Positions 54,331 through 64,000 of a stretch of 64,000 nucleotides of DNA are shown here, piece after piece. The first letter of the stretch is position 1. Every line of letters begins with the position of its first letter. This DNA comes from Roridomyces roridus (lineage: Eukaryota > Basidiomycota > Agaricomycetes > Agaricales > Mycenaceae), in NCBI GenBank assembly GCA_029378245.1, contig JARKIF010000021.1:682001-746000 (forward strand). The letters are read 5' to 3'. The position numbers were made by a program, and so were the translations under genes. The notes beneath the pieces are model-generated. The model ran no database searches and was not told where the DNA came from. It saw only the letters and a list, made by a program, of their open reading frames with translations.

Positions 54331-55830
54331 AAACGACATCCAACTACACGTGGTTGCTCCGAATCGAACGGCCGCTGCCAATTTCAACATGCCCGAGATG
54401 CCCGACAGGCGCAATCCCAAGTTCCAGCGGCTGCCACCTCCTCCGCCAGTGTTTTTTTTGCAAATCTATCCCTGGCTACTAACCCCTTTGCAGATAGGAG
54501 AGAACGGAGACGTTGGAGACCACATATGCAGGTATTTACGCGGACATGATTGATTCCAACGTACCCGAGATGACCGAAGTCGGACATGTGTCTTAACGAG
54601 AAAAGGTCGAGGAGAAGGGGCCTCCCCCAAATCAGTCATTAATATTGCTGAAACTTCAACTTCAATTTCAACATGCGTAACGTGACCCAGCGGCGATCAA
54701 ACAGTCGCCGTCAATCACTGATATGGCAGGTATAGTGTAGCAAACCCGTTTGTTGGCACACCTGGTGGTTTTCTGAGAGAAAATGCCACAACCAAGGTAA
54801 TATTTGAACAAAAAAAGGACACGCTCGGCCGAGTTGGCACAAAATGACACAACCTGAAAATCAGCCAACAAATCAACACCTCGACTTCGGCCCCTTTGTC
54901 TTGAATCAGAAATGCTCCCCTTCATTTGCACAATGATCGCCGCTGATTGCCCAGCAGTGACAGGATCATGCCGTTGACTTGCCGTTGATCAGGCGCACGA
55001 TCGGGAGACGCACAGTTGCACGGTCTTCTGAGTTGATGATTATAACTTCGGCGCGTTCATCTCCTCCAGATCTCATATCTTACCACCCATACTCCTCCAG
55101 AACTATCGTGAACTATACCCCGATCACCTTCAACCCGCCATCAGCTGCGATCAGCACGCCGGCGGAAACGATCACCGGATGATCTCAATTTGATGTCCAG
55201 GGAATCTCTTCCGCGTGAGTCGTGACACACTTTGATTTACAGGTTCGTTCCAGCGGTGGGTTGTGTCGTCTTTGTTGTCAGAATTTGAACCTGTGTCGTT
55301 TATTCAGGTTGTGTTGTTTCAGTAAATCAAGGGTGTGTCGTTTTGGAAAAATTTGCATCTGGTTTTGCTACAGTATACCTGCCATACACTGACAATGACA
55401 TTAATCGCCGGTGCCACACAGCTGCTCTTCTCAGACCACCATGCCTCGCAGAACCAGACTTGACGGCCAGAGTAGCTCACTACCGCCAGCTACTTCGATC
55501 AAACTCCGACGCTCCCGCCGACGTCAGGTCTGTTGAGATGAATTGATCGAGTCGAAGGTGTTGAAGAACCTGCGCAGAGGTTCCCTGAGATCACACGTAA
55601 GTTGGAGGGCAATTCAAGTAGATTAAGATGCTCTCTGAGAGAATACAGCGGGGTATTTATACGTAGTCCTAAGGCTGTGTAAAATACGAGTCATAATGTA
55701 GCATAGTCATATTGAGTCATATTGAGTCATATTGCAGTGTAGCGGGATGACCGAGTTGCCCGATGCCTGATGCATAGGTTCAACAAGGTCAACCATCTCA
55801 GCGCTATCCACCAACTTCGCACGATGCGAC
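54331..55830. other. 1.5 kb without a gene; possible repeat remnants
   Basis: TGACACAACCTGAAAAT (about 54846) and TTCAGGTTGTGTTGTTTCAG (about 55303) are inverted to each other, and TGTGTCGTTT words recur nearby, suggesting an old inverted-repeat element. Borders and target duplication were not found. AGTCATATTG is repeated three times in tandem at about 55703-55735. Confidence 0.4.
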
Positions 55831-57347
55831 GAAGAACTCGCCCGACACCGCACCGAGCTTGCTAGGCTCCAGGCGCAAATTCAACTTCTCACAACGGAAC
55901 GGCAGACCCTCCAGAATCACTACGATGACTGCCGCGCTCTCTTGGCTCCAATACGGCGGCTGCCGTCCGAGGTCCTGGGCAGCATCTTTCACCTTTGTCG
56001 GTACTCTGATGAGAACGAGGAGAATCCTTCGGGGCTGAGCCTGGGCCATCGCATCCTCGTACAAAAGCCCCTGCATTCCATCTCCCGCGTCTGTATTCAC
56101 TGGCGCAGGATCGTCATCGGGACTCCCACGTACTGGACCACCATCGACATCTGTAACGGGTTGACGATAAAGACGCCGAGAGATTTGAAGCTGCTCACAG
56201 TCGCCTTGGAACGGAGCAGATCGTCTCCGCTGGAGGTCACGATATACAACGATGAATTGGCCTTGCGCCTCCTCGTAGAGTTTTCGGAGCGGTGGAAGAT
56301 TGCAGACGTGCATTTCGGTGCCATAGACTGTAGCGTCTTCTTGCGCCTCGCGAGTCGCCTGCCGCTCTTGGAGAAGCTGTGGATTCGGGCATTTCCGATA
56401 CTATTGCCTCCGGGTCGAGCTTTGGACGATTTCATCGAGGCTGCACCCCGCCTCCGCAATCTGACCATCGCAGCGCCACTTATGCCCACGTGGAACAAAC
56501 CGCTGCTGCGGCAGCTATGCTCCCTGGCGCTCACCTCAGTCTATCCCGCCTATATCACTCGCTGTGTGGTGCTCATGTCGGAGCTGTCCCCCGTAGCGCA
56601 GCTCGCGCTCTACCTCGAGGACAAGATGACGGCCTTTATCCGGCTTGTCTCAGGTCCAGATCCGCCCGTCTCCATCCCCCCTACAATCTCCTCCCTCAGC
56701 GTACTCCGCATCCTCTTTGACTCTGAGAACCACCTAAAAAAGTTCTCGTAGCGCTCACCCTTCCGGGACTCACCACGCTCACCCTGCGCGCTAAATACGC
56801 CAACATCCCGTGGCCGCACGCCGAGTTCCACGCACTAGCCGCACGCTCGAGATTCCACGACCGTCTCCTCGCGCTCGACCTCCGTGGGACGCACATCTCT
56901 CAGTCCGAGCTTCTCGAATGTCTCGGTGCACTGCCGTGCCTCGAGCGTCTCAACATCGGAGATCGCGCGGACGGGATCGAGCCGTATTATGCGATCACAG
57001 ATGAGCTGCTGCAGAGTCTCACTGTGACCGACATCGACGACAGCTCTAGCCAGTGCCCCGCCCCGCGTCTCCTCTGCCTGCGCCTGTTCACCCTCGGCAA
57101 GTTTGACGACGAGGTGTATATCACTTTCCTCCGCTCACGGATGCATCACCTGGCTCTGGTCAACCCGGGGCAGCTGTTCGAGTGCGGGATTGAATGGCTC
57201 ATGGATGCTCAACGCGATCTGGCAGAGGCTGCGGTTGAGCAGATTGATGAATTGCGCAAGAGTGGACGCTTGAAGTTCTCACTTATCGCAGGAGAGGATG
57301 AATGGGAAGATTATTGGAACTTGAGGGAAGGTGATTTTGGTGAGTAG
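55831..57347 (+). pseudogene. F-box protein, one frame break in an A-run
   Basis: Open frame with the coiled-coil/F-box layout: EELARHRTELARLQAQIQLL, IRRLPSEVLGSIFHLC (F-box), SISRVCIHWRRIVIGTPTYW, then leucine-rich repeats (RLASRLPLLEKLWIRAFPIL). At CTAAAAAAGTT (about 56736-56746) the frame ends; with one more A it continues VLVALTLPGLTTLTLRAKYA, LLECLGALPCLERLNIGD, to the stop at 57347. A homopolymer-length fault is the simplest reading. The start is also unclear: the nearest ATG (55834) is out of frame by one base with the coiled coil. SCF-type ubiquitin ligase adaptor by family. Confidence 0.68.
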
Positions 57348-57441
57348 GAATTCGTACTTGTTGTGCATACTTGACTCATCGGGTGCGAGATCCGGACTGG
57401 GAGGCACAATGATGTGTTGCTCTAATACATGTAGAGTAAGA

Positions 57442-57931
57442 TTAAAAATTAGAGTCCTCGCCCACTGTGCAAACCAGAGCCAGTATAGCCAAGACGAATA
57501 AAATCATCTCCGTGCTAAGGATGATTCGTCCTGCGGCCCATTCTTCAGGTTGCTGTTGTACGAGGGACAGGTTGGACTGGGACTCTCTATTGGCTGAAGG
57601 AGGCGGAGGTGGATAAACGAGTAGAGAGCCTTTAAGATTCGTTGTGTTCTGTTCTCGGTCAGTGTCTTTTTATCTGGTACGAGGCTCAAGACCGCGAAAC
57701 GCACCTTTAATGGGCCTGTGCAGAGATTCAATAGCTCGTACGGTTCTCCCATGTTTAAACACAGGATTCTGCTAGCGCGTTGACAACGTCGACGGTGTCG
57801 CGCGCCTCTGCATGTCTGGCCGCTAATGTAACAAGCGGTGAGCCTAGTCGAACTGATTTCCATGACCACGCACCAGATACAGCCATCCCCCATAGCCCGA
57901 GTGTAAAAGTAACAATCCTGAAGCAATGCAT
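57442..57931 (-). CDS. Possible small secreted, C-terminally anchored protein
   Basis: Minus-strand ATG at 57931 opens a signal-peptide-like start (MHCFRIVTFTLGLWGMAVSG). A later exon after a GTGCGTTTCG...GAACAG intron reads PPPPPSANRESQSNLSLVQQ, EEWAAGRIILSTEMILFVLA and ends with a hydrophobic tail and a TAA at 57444-57442. The two parts are not in one frame around 57755, so either an intron was missed or the gene is broken. Not recognised; treat as a hint only. Confidence 0.22.
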
Positions 57932-58269
57932 AGCGGGCAGCCCGTGCCCAAAAAGAATCCAAGGTCGGGGAAGGAGGCGAAGCAGTAGCCACTGCTTTAA
58001 CTTATAATATAGGTCTTACGGTATTCCGCACTGACAAGCACAGCTCGTCGGACATCCGTGATACAACTCCCGGCGCGCTCGCTTGTTGCCCAGAGATACC
58101 GACTGGGCGCTATCTATCTGGGCAGATCGGAAGTCGGTCGTTTGGATGATATGCATCTTGCAATTCACAGTCTATCTGAGCGGGTGATATTACTCCAAAT
58201 GTTCAAATGAACTCGTTTTCGACATCTAAAAAAGGTGGGTTAGCTGCAGAAGGACATAAAACAACCGTC

Positions 58270-59838
58270 CTACATACCTCGGCTTCCCGCAGGCCATGTT
58301 TCCCCCTGACTAATAATGCACAGCTTCAACCCATCGTCAACGAGCCGCTGCAGCTGCGCGGCTTCCGCACCGCTCGGCGTCCCCTCCGATTCATCGTCTG
58401 AGCCATACGTACTATCCGCCACAAGCTTAAGATCGAACGAACGGAGCTGCGCCCCCACACGCTGTGGCTCCCTCCGCGAGGATAGCATAGCGATGACGGA
58501 GGTATAATAGTCTTCTTGCGATCCGTTCTCCTCGACGGAGAGGTCAAGCAGGTTGGGGAAGATCGAAGGCGACCAGAGGCGATCGTAGAATGTCGAGCTG
58601 CTGTATATCTGCTCCAGATGGAACGTGACGAGGGAAGGGACGGCGGCCAGGCACTCGAGGAGCAATGCGCAGTCGAGCGTGCCGACATCCAGACGCAGGC
58701 TTTGTAGCACGCAACCCGAGCGGGAGATGAAGGAGAGGAAGGGATCAATGCGTGGGGGTATGATCCTATGCTCGAGATGGCGCAGGTGAGGAAGGGTGAG
58801 GAATGGGAGGAGCTCGCCCATGCGCACGGTCAAGGACTCGAGGGGCGGAAGACCCTCCAGAAGGGCGGGTTTCGGTTTCTCGTCCCAGGGCCAGAATGTT
58901 ATATGGAGAGAGGTGAGATTCGGGAAACGTTCGAGGAGGGCTTTCACATCGGGGAATGTAAGCCTCTCGTGGAGCTCAAGCATTGTCAGCGACGCGTTGC
59001 CAATCTGGACATCCTCGTCCAAGTCCAAGTCCCAGAGCCGAACCTCGCGCAGCCGGGGTGCGTCGCAAAAGGCCGTGAGGTGTGTGAGAGCGTCCGTGTC
59101 ACGGGCTCTGTGTATGTCGTTGATGGACAGACTGTATAGGAGGGGGAATGGGCCACGGATACGCTCTAGAAGGGGGATATCACGCATTGGAAGCTGGATT
59201 TCCAGGCGTCCCCATTGACCGGCAAACTCGGTGATGGCAGGCCAGATGCTGGCTGGAAGAGAGTTGCGTTCTTTATGGCAGCGGAGTGTGATGGAGAGGG
59301 GGCATGAACTGACTCGACGGAACCACGTCTGCAGGAGTTTGCACGCGCCATCGTACGGAGCATCCATGGGATCGTCCTTCCCATCGGAAGTGAAGGAAAA
59401 GGACCAAATATCGTAAAACCCAGGTGTGTGTCTGCGCCGACGGAAGGTCAAGTCGATGGAGCACCAGAGCTGCTGCGTCTCGAGCGCAATCTGCCGCCAT
59501 TGTTGGCAAATCTGGGCCAGAACGAGTGGAGCGGTGAATTTCCTTGGCTGAACACGGCCGTTGGCCGGCAAGCATTCGAGGAAGATCTTTGAGACCAACT
59601 CCGGAGGGACCGTGAGCACGGGGAACACGAATGCCCCCACAACATCTTCGAGCAGTCGTCGCCGGTGTTCGAGCCTTTCGAGATGGGCTCGAGTCTCGAA
59701 GATTTGCGCGTGAGTTTTGACGAGTTCTGCCCGCTGCACGTCACGCCACTTGGGGTCGTTTGGCGATTCCGCGTCGGGTGGGTCCATGAGCGTGGAGAAC
59801 AAGAGTGTTTTGATATCCCCGAGGTTTTGATGGTTCAC
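58270..59838 (-). CDS. F-box protein, intronless and intact
   Basis: One uninterrupted frame of 522 codons. The start is MNHQNLGDIKTLLFSTLMDP; an internal Met (MDPP) is an alternative. Coiled coil (IFETRAHLERLEHRRRLLED), F-box core (LTVPPELVSKIFLECLP), the conserved ICQQWRQIALETQQLWCSID, then C-terminal leucine-rich repeats (PRLREVRLWDLDLDEDVQIG, LEGLPPLESLTVRMGELLPF, LPHLRHLEHRIIPP). It probably links substrates to Skp1 of an SCF ubiquitin ligase. Unlike the two other F-box genes here, no fault is seen. Confidence 0.85.
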   Translation of the reverse strand: MNHQNLGDIKTLLFSTLMDPPDAESPNDPKWRDVQRAELVKTHAQIFETRAHLERLEHRRRLLEDVVGAFVFPVLTVPPELVSKIFLECLPANGRVQPRKFTAPLVLAQICQQWRQIALETQQLWCSIDLTFRRRRHTPGFYDIWSFSFTSDGKDDPMDAPYDGACKLLQTWFRRVSSCPLSITLRCHKERNSLPASIWPAITEFAGQWGRLEIQLPMRDIPLLERIRGPFPLLYSLSINDIHRARDTDALTHLTAFCDAPRLREVRLWDLDLDEDVQIGNASLTMLELHERLTFPDVKALLERFPNLTSLHITFWPWDEKPKPALLEGLPPLESLTVRMGELLPFLTLPHLRHLEHRIIPPRIDPFLSFISRSGCVLQSLRLDVGTLDCALLLECLAAVPSLVTFHLEQIYSSSTFYDRLWSPSIFPNLLDLSVEENGSQEDYYTSVIAMLSSRREPQRVGAQLRSFDLKLVADSTYGSDDESEGTPSGAEAAQLQRLVDDGLKLCIISQGETWPAGSRGM

Positions 59839-60041
59839 ACGCCGACGGTGCTTACTTTTGGTTTAAATTTACTTGAGCGGACTCGAGTATCTTTCTCCGT
59901 TTGTTTTTCCCATGTGTATGTACCCATGTCGAAGTAGTATAGTACTCGCTTGCTGCCGGTGCTTATTCCATGTGTACCAAGTAATAGTATGTGCGCTTCA
60001 ATTCGTCGTTCGACCAACGTTCGACGTTCACCTCCGGAGTC

Positions 60042-61633
60042 CTAACATCCACCGCTTGGCTCAACCGACTCCTCACTAAACTCTGGATACCCCAAGCACA
60101 AATCTTCTTCAGCATTCGCTGTTATCAACCGATCGAGCGCCTCTGCGAGGGCATCGCGCTCTTCTCGAAGGGCTCGGATCGAGGCCTCGAGTTGGCTGAT
60201 GTACGCTGCAGCGGCTGAAGGTAAGGACGCGCGCCAACTCTGTAGGGCCCGGGGAGAATTTGACTGCGCGTCGTCGATGCTAGTGGTAAAATCGACGGCA
60301 TCTGTGGATGTAGTCGTGTCGGGAGAGGGAGATTTAAACTGGGGCGTGGGTGAAATATAGTCGGATCCGGTGTCCAAGGTGAAGCTAAAGTCAACGTCTG
60401 GGGAGGCTGCGAAGAGGTTAGTTCAAATAAATCATGCGGAGGACAGAAGACGCTCACCTTCTTTGATATCTATATCCATAGTCTGTGCCGACGGAGAATG
60501 CGAGACGATTGTAGAATCCGAATTGAGTACTATATCTGATTGTACAGAAGCGAAAAGTTCATCATCGGGTAGAGTATGTTCTGCCCGGAAGTCGGACTTC
60601 ATTGGAGACGATGCAAGTGGTGTAGTTCCGGAGTCTAGAGTTCAATTCAACCAGAGACCTGGGTAGGAAACCAACACTCACCATTCCCATTAGTATCCAT
60701 TGAGTGAGTAGGGTAAGTCAGAGAGGGTGAGCTAGGAGCGCCGGCCATGTCGATGCCGGTGAGTGAACTTGTAACTGTAGTCTGTGATGGAGGGAGCTCG
60801 TCCGACGAGCGTCGAAAAAACGCGGGCTGATCCTCGGCGAGGCTCGCACTAGGAGACAAGTATGCCCGGGTAGCTTCAGAAAGCGGAAGCCCGAGATCGT
60901 CCTCAACATCCGCACGTGGGTTGGGGTTCTGCAACAATTCTGATGGATTTCCGAACGTCATGACCACGACTTGACCGTCCGCGGTCGTCCATGTCTCTGG
61001 TTTCAACAATTGCACTGAGCTTTCGAGAACACCGGTGGATGTAACCATGAGTGAAGGGCCAGCATCATCGGCGCTGGAGAGAACGACGGGACGCTTGAGC
61101 TCCGGGATAGGAAGGAGTTGCGGAGGTTCCTCCGATGGCTGCGTAGGAACTGGGATGGGACGAGATGAAGCGTCGAGTGGGGGACAACGCATCCAGGAAG
61201 GCGGTGGAGGGATAAGATCTTCCTTCTCTTCCTCCTTCACCTTTACAACATTCCCCAATCGCGCCTTTTTCTTCGGAGAGGTGTCGTCCCGCGTATTCCC
61301 AGCCCCACGCTTCCGTCCTTCTTCGCCCACCAGCGATCGAGTCACCCAAGCAGTCTTTTCGTTGTTCACCTGCAAAACGAGCTCGGGATAGTTGGGGTGG
61401 GATATCGGCCGCTGGAGGCGCTGCATCCCTGCATCGACTCGAGTCCATGCAACCTGCTCATGCGCGTATACGACGGGTGGTGAAGAGATTACGTCCACGT
61501 ATGTATCTCCCGGTGACCCGAGTGTTTTGTCTGGCGAGCCTGGCCCGCGGTATGCATTGAAGAAACCTCGCGCTCCCGCGCCGTTTGGAAAGAGGTAGGC
61601 GAAGGAGCATTTCTTGACCGATACGTGTGGCAT
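60042..61633 (-). CDS. Unknown, probably nuclear protein with C-terminal coiled coil
   Basis: ATG 61633 (MPHVSVKKCSFAYLFPNGAG), stop 60042, with small introns near 60680-60640, 60460-60400 and others. The N-terminal block (RGFFNAYRGPGSPDKTLGSP, VVYAHEQVAWTRVDAGM, PELVLQVNNEKTAWV) looks folded. It is followed by a basic nuclear-localisation-like stretch (TSPKKKARLGNVVKVK) and long Pro/Ser-rich disordered parts. The C-terminal helix (YISQLEASIRALREERDALA) is a coiled coil. No known domain was recognised. Its role could be regulatory, judged only from the NLS and coiled coil. Confidence 0.65.
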
Positions 61634-62351
61634 TCTGATTGAGATGATTTGGAGCTGACAGAACGCTATCGAGGGTTCAGGGGTAACCTTGAGGGAGAAA
61701 TCGAAAGATTGGAGAACGAGGTGTCGCGATGTGGAGGACTTCAACTGTATCCTACGAATATTTCAGTACACATCCGTCAGAAGACTTGGTGGGGTGGCGA
61801 GTACACTAGAGGGAGCGAAAAAATGGATGGATTGAGTCAAGTGGTGTCTCCAGGTTTGGTGGGGAGTAGAGGCGTCGGGAAGCTCATGGACGTCGAAAGA
61901 AAGTTGTGAATTGTTGATCAGACAAACATACGCGGATCACAAGCCGATGGTAAGCCAGCGACAAAAAACCGAGCGATATCGGCTCATTACTTACCCACAG
62001 CTTCATGAACTTGCAATCAACGCTCAGTGTTCACAAAGCATTCTCGAACAAACCGCCTCGCCTCCGGCGGTTCTTAGTACCATTGACCTGACGGTCTGCA
62101 GAGCGACACAATCTTTTGTGGATTTTCTATGTACTCCGACACACAGTCCTAAAATGATTTGTACGACTTCCATCCCGACGCCCACAGCCCATATTTTGTC
62201 AGCTTTTCTCGCCAGAATTTTCAAGCTCTTTTGTTTCTTTTCTCTTTTCTTCTCCCACCCCCCAAATTTTATCGCCTTTTCTCCACCACAATTTCACGGG
62301 GCATTCATACTTTGCTTCTTTTCTTTTCTCTTTTCTTCATCTGCATGGAAT
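61634..62351. other. Intergenic, pyrimidine-rich
   Basis: A CT-rich tract (TTTTCTCTTTTCTTCTCCCACC-like) lies at about 62220-62345. No gene. Confidence 0.45.
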
Positions 62352-63775
62352 TCAAACGACCGAGTCATTCCTCCGCGTAACACCATCCCACCGTGACAGG
62401 AAGCGCGCCAGCTTGGGGCTCCTCATCATCCCGTCCCACACTTCGAGTAGGTCCGAAATCGAGCGCGAACTGGCGTTGGCCAACTCGGCCATTGAGCGTG
62501 AGGCCGAAATAGACGACACGAGTTTGAAGTTGCCGAAGCCAGAGTACGACTTGGACTTGGTCGGCGTGTCGTAGGCGAGGGTGGGGAGACCGGCGCCGCA
62601 GTAATACTCCTCCTCGTCGTCCGTGTCGTTGCCGATTACAAAGATGTCTTCCGAGGCCTCGGGAGCGATGGCGCTGAACGGCCGAGTGCAAGCCTTGATG
62701 TCCTCGATATCCGTCTTGATCGGTGTAGCCGCAGTGTTGTCGAGCTCCTTGTCCAGAACAACGAGTGTTGCCTCAGCATCCCGCATCAGGCCAGAGAGCA
62801 GGTCCTCGACGTCAATCTTGTCCGAAGATGCGACCAAAACGGGCGGAGCGGAGTGGCGCTTGGTGGTCTTGACAGCGACGACGTCGGGCGAGGGTGTAGC
62901 GGCGAGGACAGGCATCGAGTGGCGACGCGAGGCAAGCACTTGCTTATTGAAACTCTGCATCTCGGCAATGATATCGTCCTTTGCCTTGTTCCAGCCCGGG
63001 GAACATGGCGCGGGTGCAGGAGCGAATGAGACCTCGGAAACGGCGACGGCGACGACGGGCTCGACCTCGGGAGCAGGGTGCGAGCGGGAGCGAGAATGCT
63101 TCTTGGTCTTGCGTGAGCGAGTGGGGAGAGAATAGTTGACGACGACCGGCTTGGCCTCCTTCGTTGACTTGGACTCCTTCTTTGACTTGGACTCCTTCGT
63201 GATGGACTTAGACTTGGACTTGGACTTGGTTTTCGTCTTGGTCTTCGCCCCCCTAGCCGTCCCAGCCTTGATATTCTCTCCCGGAATATTCGTGATGCAC
63301 CCGAGAGCGGTGCGACGGTCATGGAAGACGTTCGAAGGTCGTCCGAAATCTTGTACCTCGAAAACGTTCTCGACGGGGAGGGGAGGACGCGCCTCGGGCT
63401 TCGTGAGGATGGAAGGGAGGGAGGGAAGAGCGATGGTATCGGCGACAACAGCATTCAGGAGTTCAGACGAGCTAGGCTTGATCGCTTCGGCCGAGGTGTC
63501 TGGAGTGACGGGCTCGACATGGGGCGCGTCGCCGTCGTCGGGTGCTACAGAAGCGAAATTAGGATTGGGCGAGGTATCATCGACGGGTTACGCACCTATA
63601 GTCTCCGTCTGGGCATCCTTCGTAACATCTGAGACACTCGAATCAGTCTCGGACGACGAAGAGCAGACAGCCACGTACTGTTTCTCGCCTTGCGAACGAA
63701 CAACTGGAAGAACCGCGACAGGGCGTTACCGAAATATTTCTGAAGGAACGTGTGGATCTCAATGAGAGTGGTCAT
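62352..63775 (-). CDS. Unknown protein with Lys/Ser low-complexity centre
   Basis: Start MTTLIEIHTFLQKYFGNALS at 63775. Introns at about 63687-63640 and 63595-63545 lead to APDDGDAPHVEPVTPDTSAE, VENVFEVQDFGRPSNVFHDR and RRTALGCITNIPGENIKAG. A repetitive basic tract follows (TKTKSKSKSKSITKESKSKK), which looks like a disordered, nucleic-acid- or membrane-interacting linker, then SRKTKKHSRSRSHPAPEVEP. The C-terminus (DKIDVEDLLSGLMRDAEATL, EEEYYCGAGLPTLAYDTPTK, RSISDLLEVWDGMMRSPKLA) ends at 62352. Not recognised. The codon structure and clean splices support a real gene. Confidence 0.6.
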
Positions 63776-64000
63776 CTTGGTAGATGGATAGTGGGCGTAG
63801 GAGAAGAGATGTGGGGGTGGCTGACACGGAGGCTGATCGATTTAAATGTCGAGCACAGCTTTCACGATCGTTAGGGGCGAGTGCGCGGATGCATCTGGCA
63901 AGGATGTGGCCGATGTAGACTACTGTCATGACATTGTCATTGTAGAGTGTGCTTCGAGAGTTGGGGAGAGGAGGTGATGGGAGAGAACAAGGAGCGTTGG
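63776..64000. other. Right edge, promoter of the last gene
   Basis: Minus-strand upstream region; TTTAAAT-like TATA substitute at about 63840. Nothing else seen. Confidence 0.35.

Overview
The window looks like nuclear DNA of a mushroom-forming basidiomycete (Agaricomycetes). Genes are broken by many introns of about 45-65 nt with GT...AG ends. Promoters carry TATA boxes 30-60 nt before short-leader start codons. The gene content fits: small secreted proteins, a laccase, a GH79 glucuronidase, a cyanovirin-N lectin, hydrophobin-like proteins, F-box proteins with an N-terminal coiled coil, and STAND/NLR proteins. No rRNA gene, convincing intact tRNA or CRISPR array was seen.

Layout. 0.5-8.4 kb: a ricin-B-like secreted protein (+), an NmrA-like reductase (-), a long empty stretch, an unknown 236-residue protein (+) and a secreted cyanovirin-N lectin (-). 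10-17 kb: an FAD fumarate reductase (+), a secreted beta-lactamase-like serine hydrolase (-), and a 5'-truncated second copy of the fumarate reductase (+). 17-23 kb: a repeat island made of tRNA-like SINE copies and five short hAT-type elements with perfect 8-bp target duplications; four of the five sit inside SINE sequence. 23-34 kb: a small secreted protein with a duplicated 3' fragment, a laccase with five frame breaks, a short-chain dehydrogenase, a DUF4419 gene with an internal deletion, and an intact GH79 enzyme with a C-terminal membrane tail. 35-52.3 kb: a broken F-box gene, an AT-richer NB-ARC/TPR NLR, a CCHC zinc-knuckle protein, a Zn2Cys6 transcription factor, a NACHT/ankyrin STAND protein and a MYND-finger protein. 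53-64 kb: two tandem hydrophobin-like genes (both broken), two F-box genes and two unrecognised proteins.

There is no obvious operon-like or metabolic-cluster logic. Themes are secreted or wood/plant-interaction functions on the left, and STAND receptor/F-box families, typical of fast-evolving accessory regions, on the right. Many genes are intact through many introns, while others carry single-base frame breaks, several with the same form (an extra T between C and G). This may mark young pseudogenes or a systematic sequence error. The most interesting structures are the hAT-in-SINE nest, the eight 126-bp TPR units sharing an exact DNA block, and a 6-nt microexon that supplies one zinc-binding cysteine of the transcription factor.
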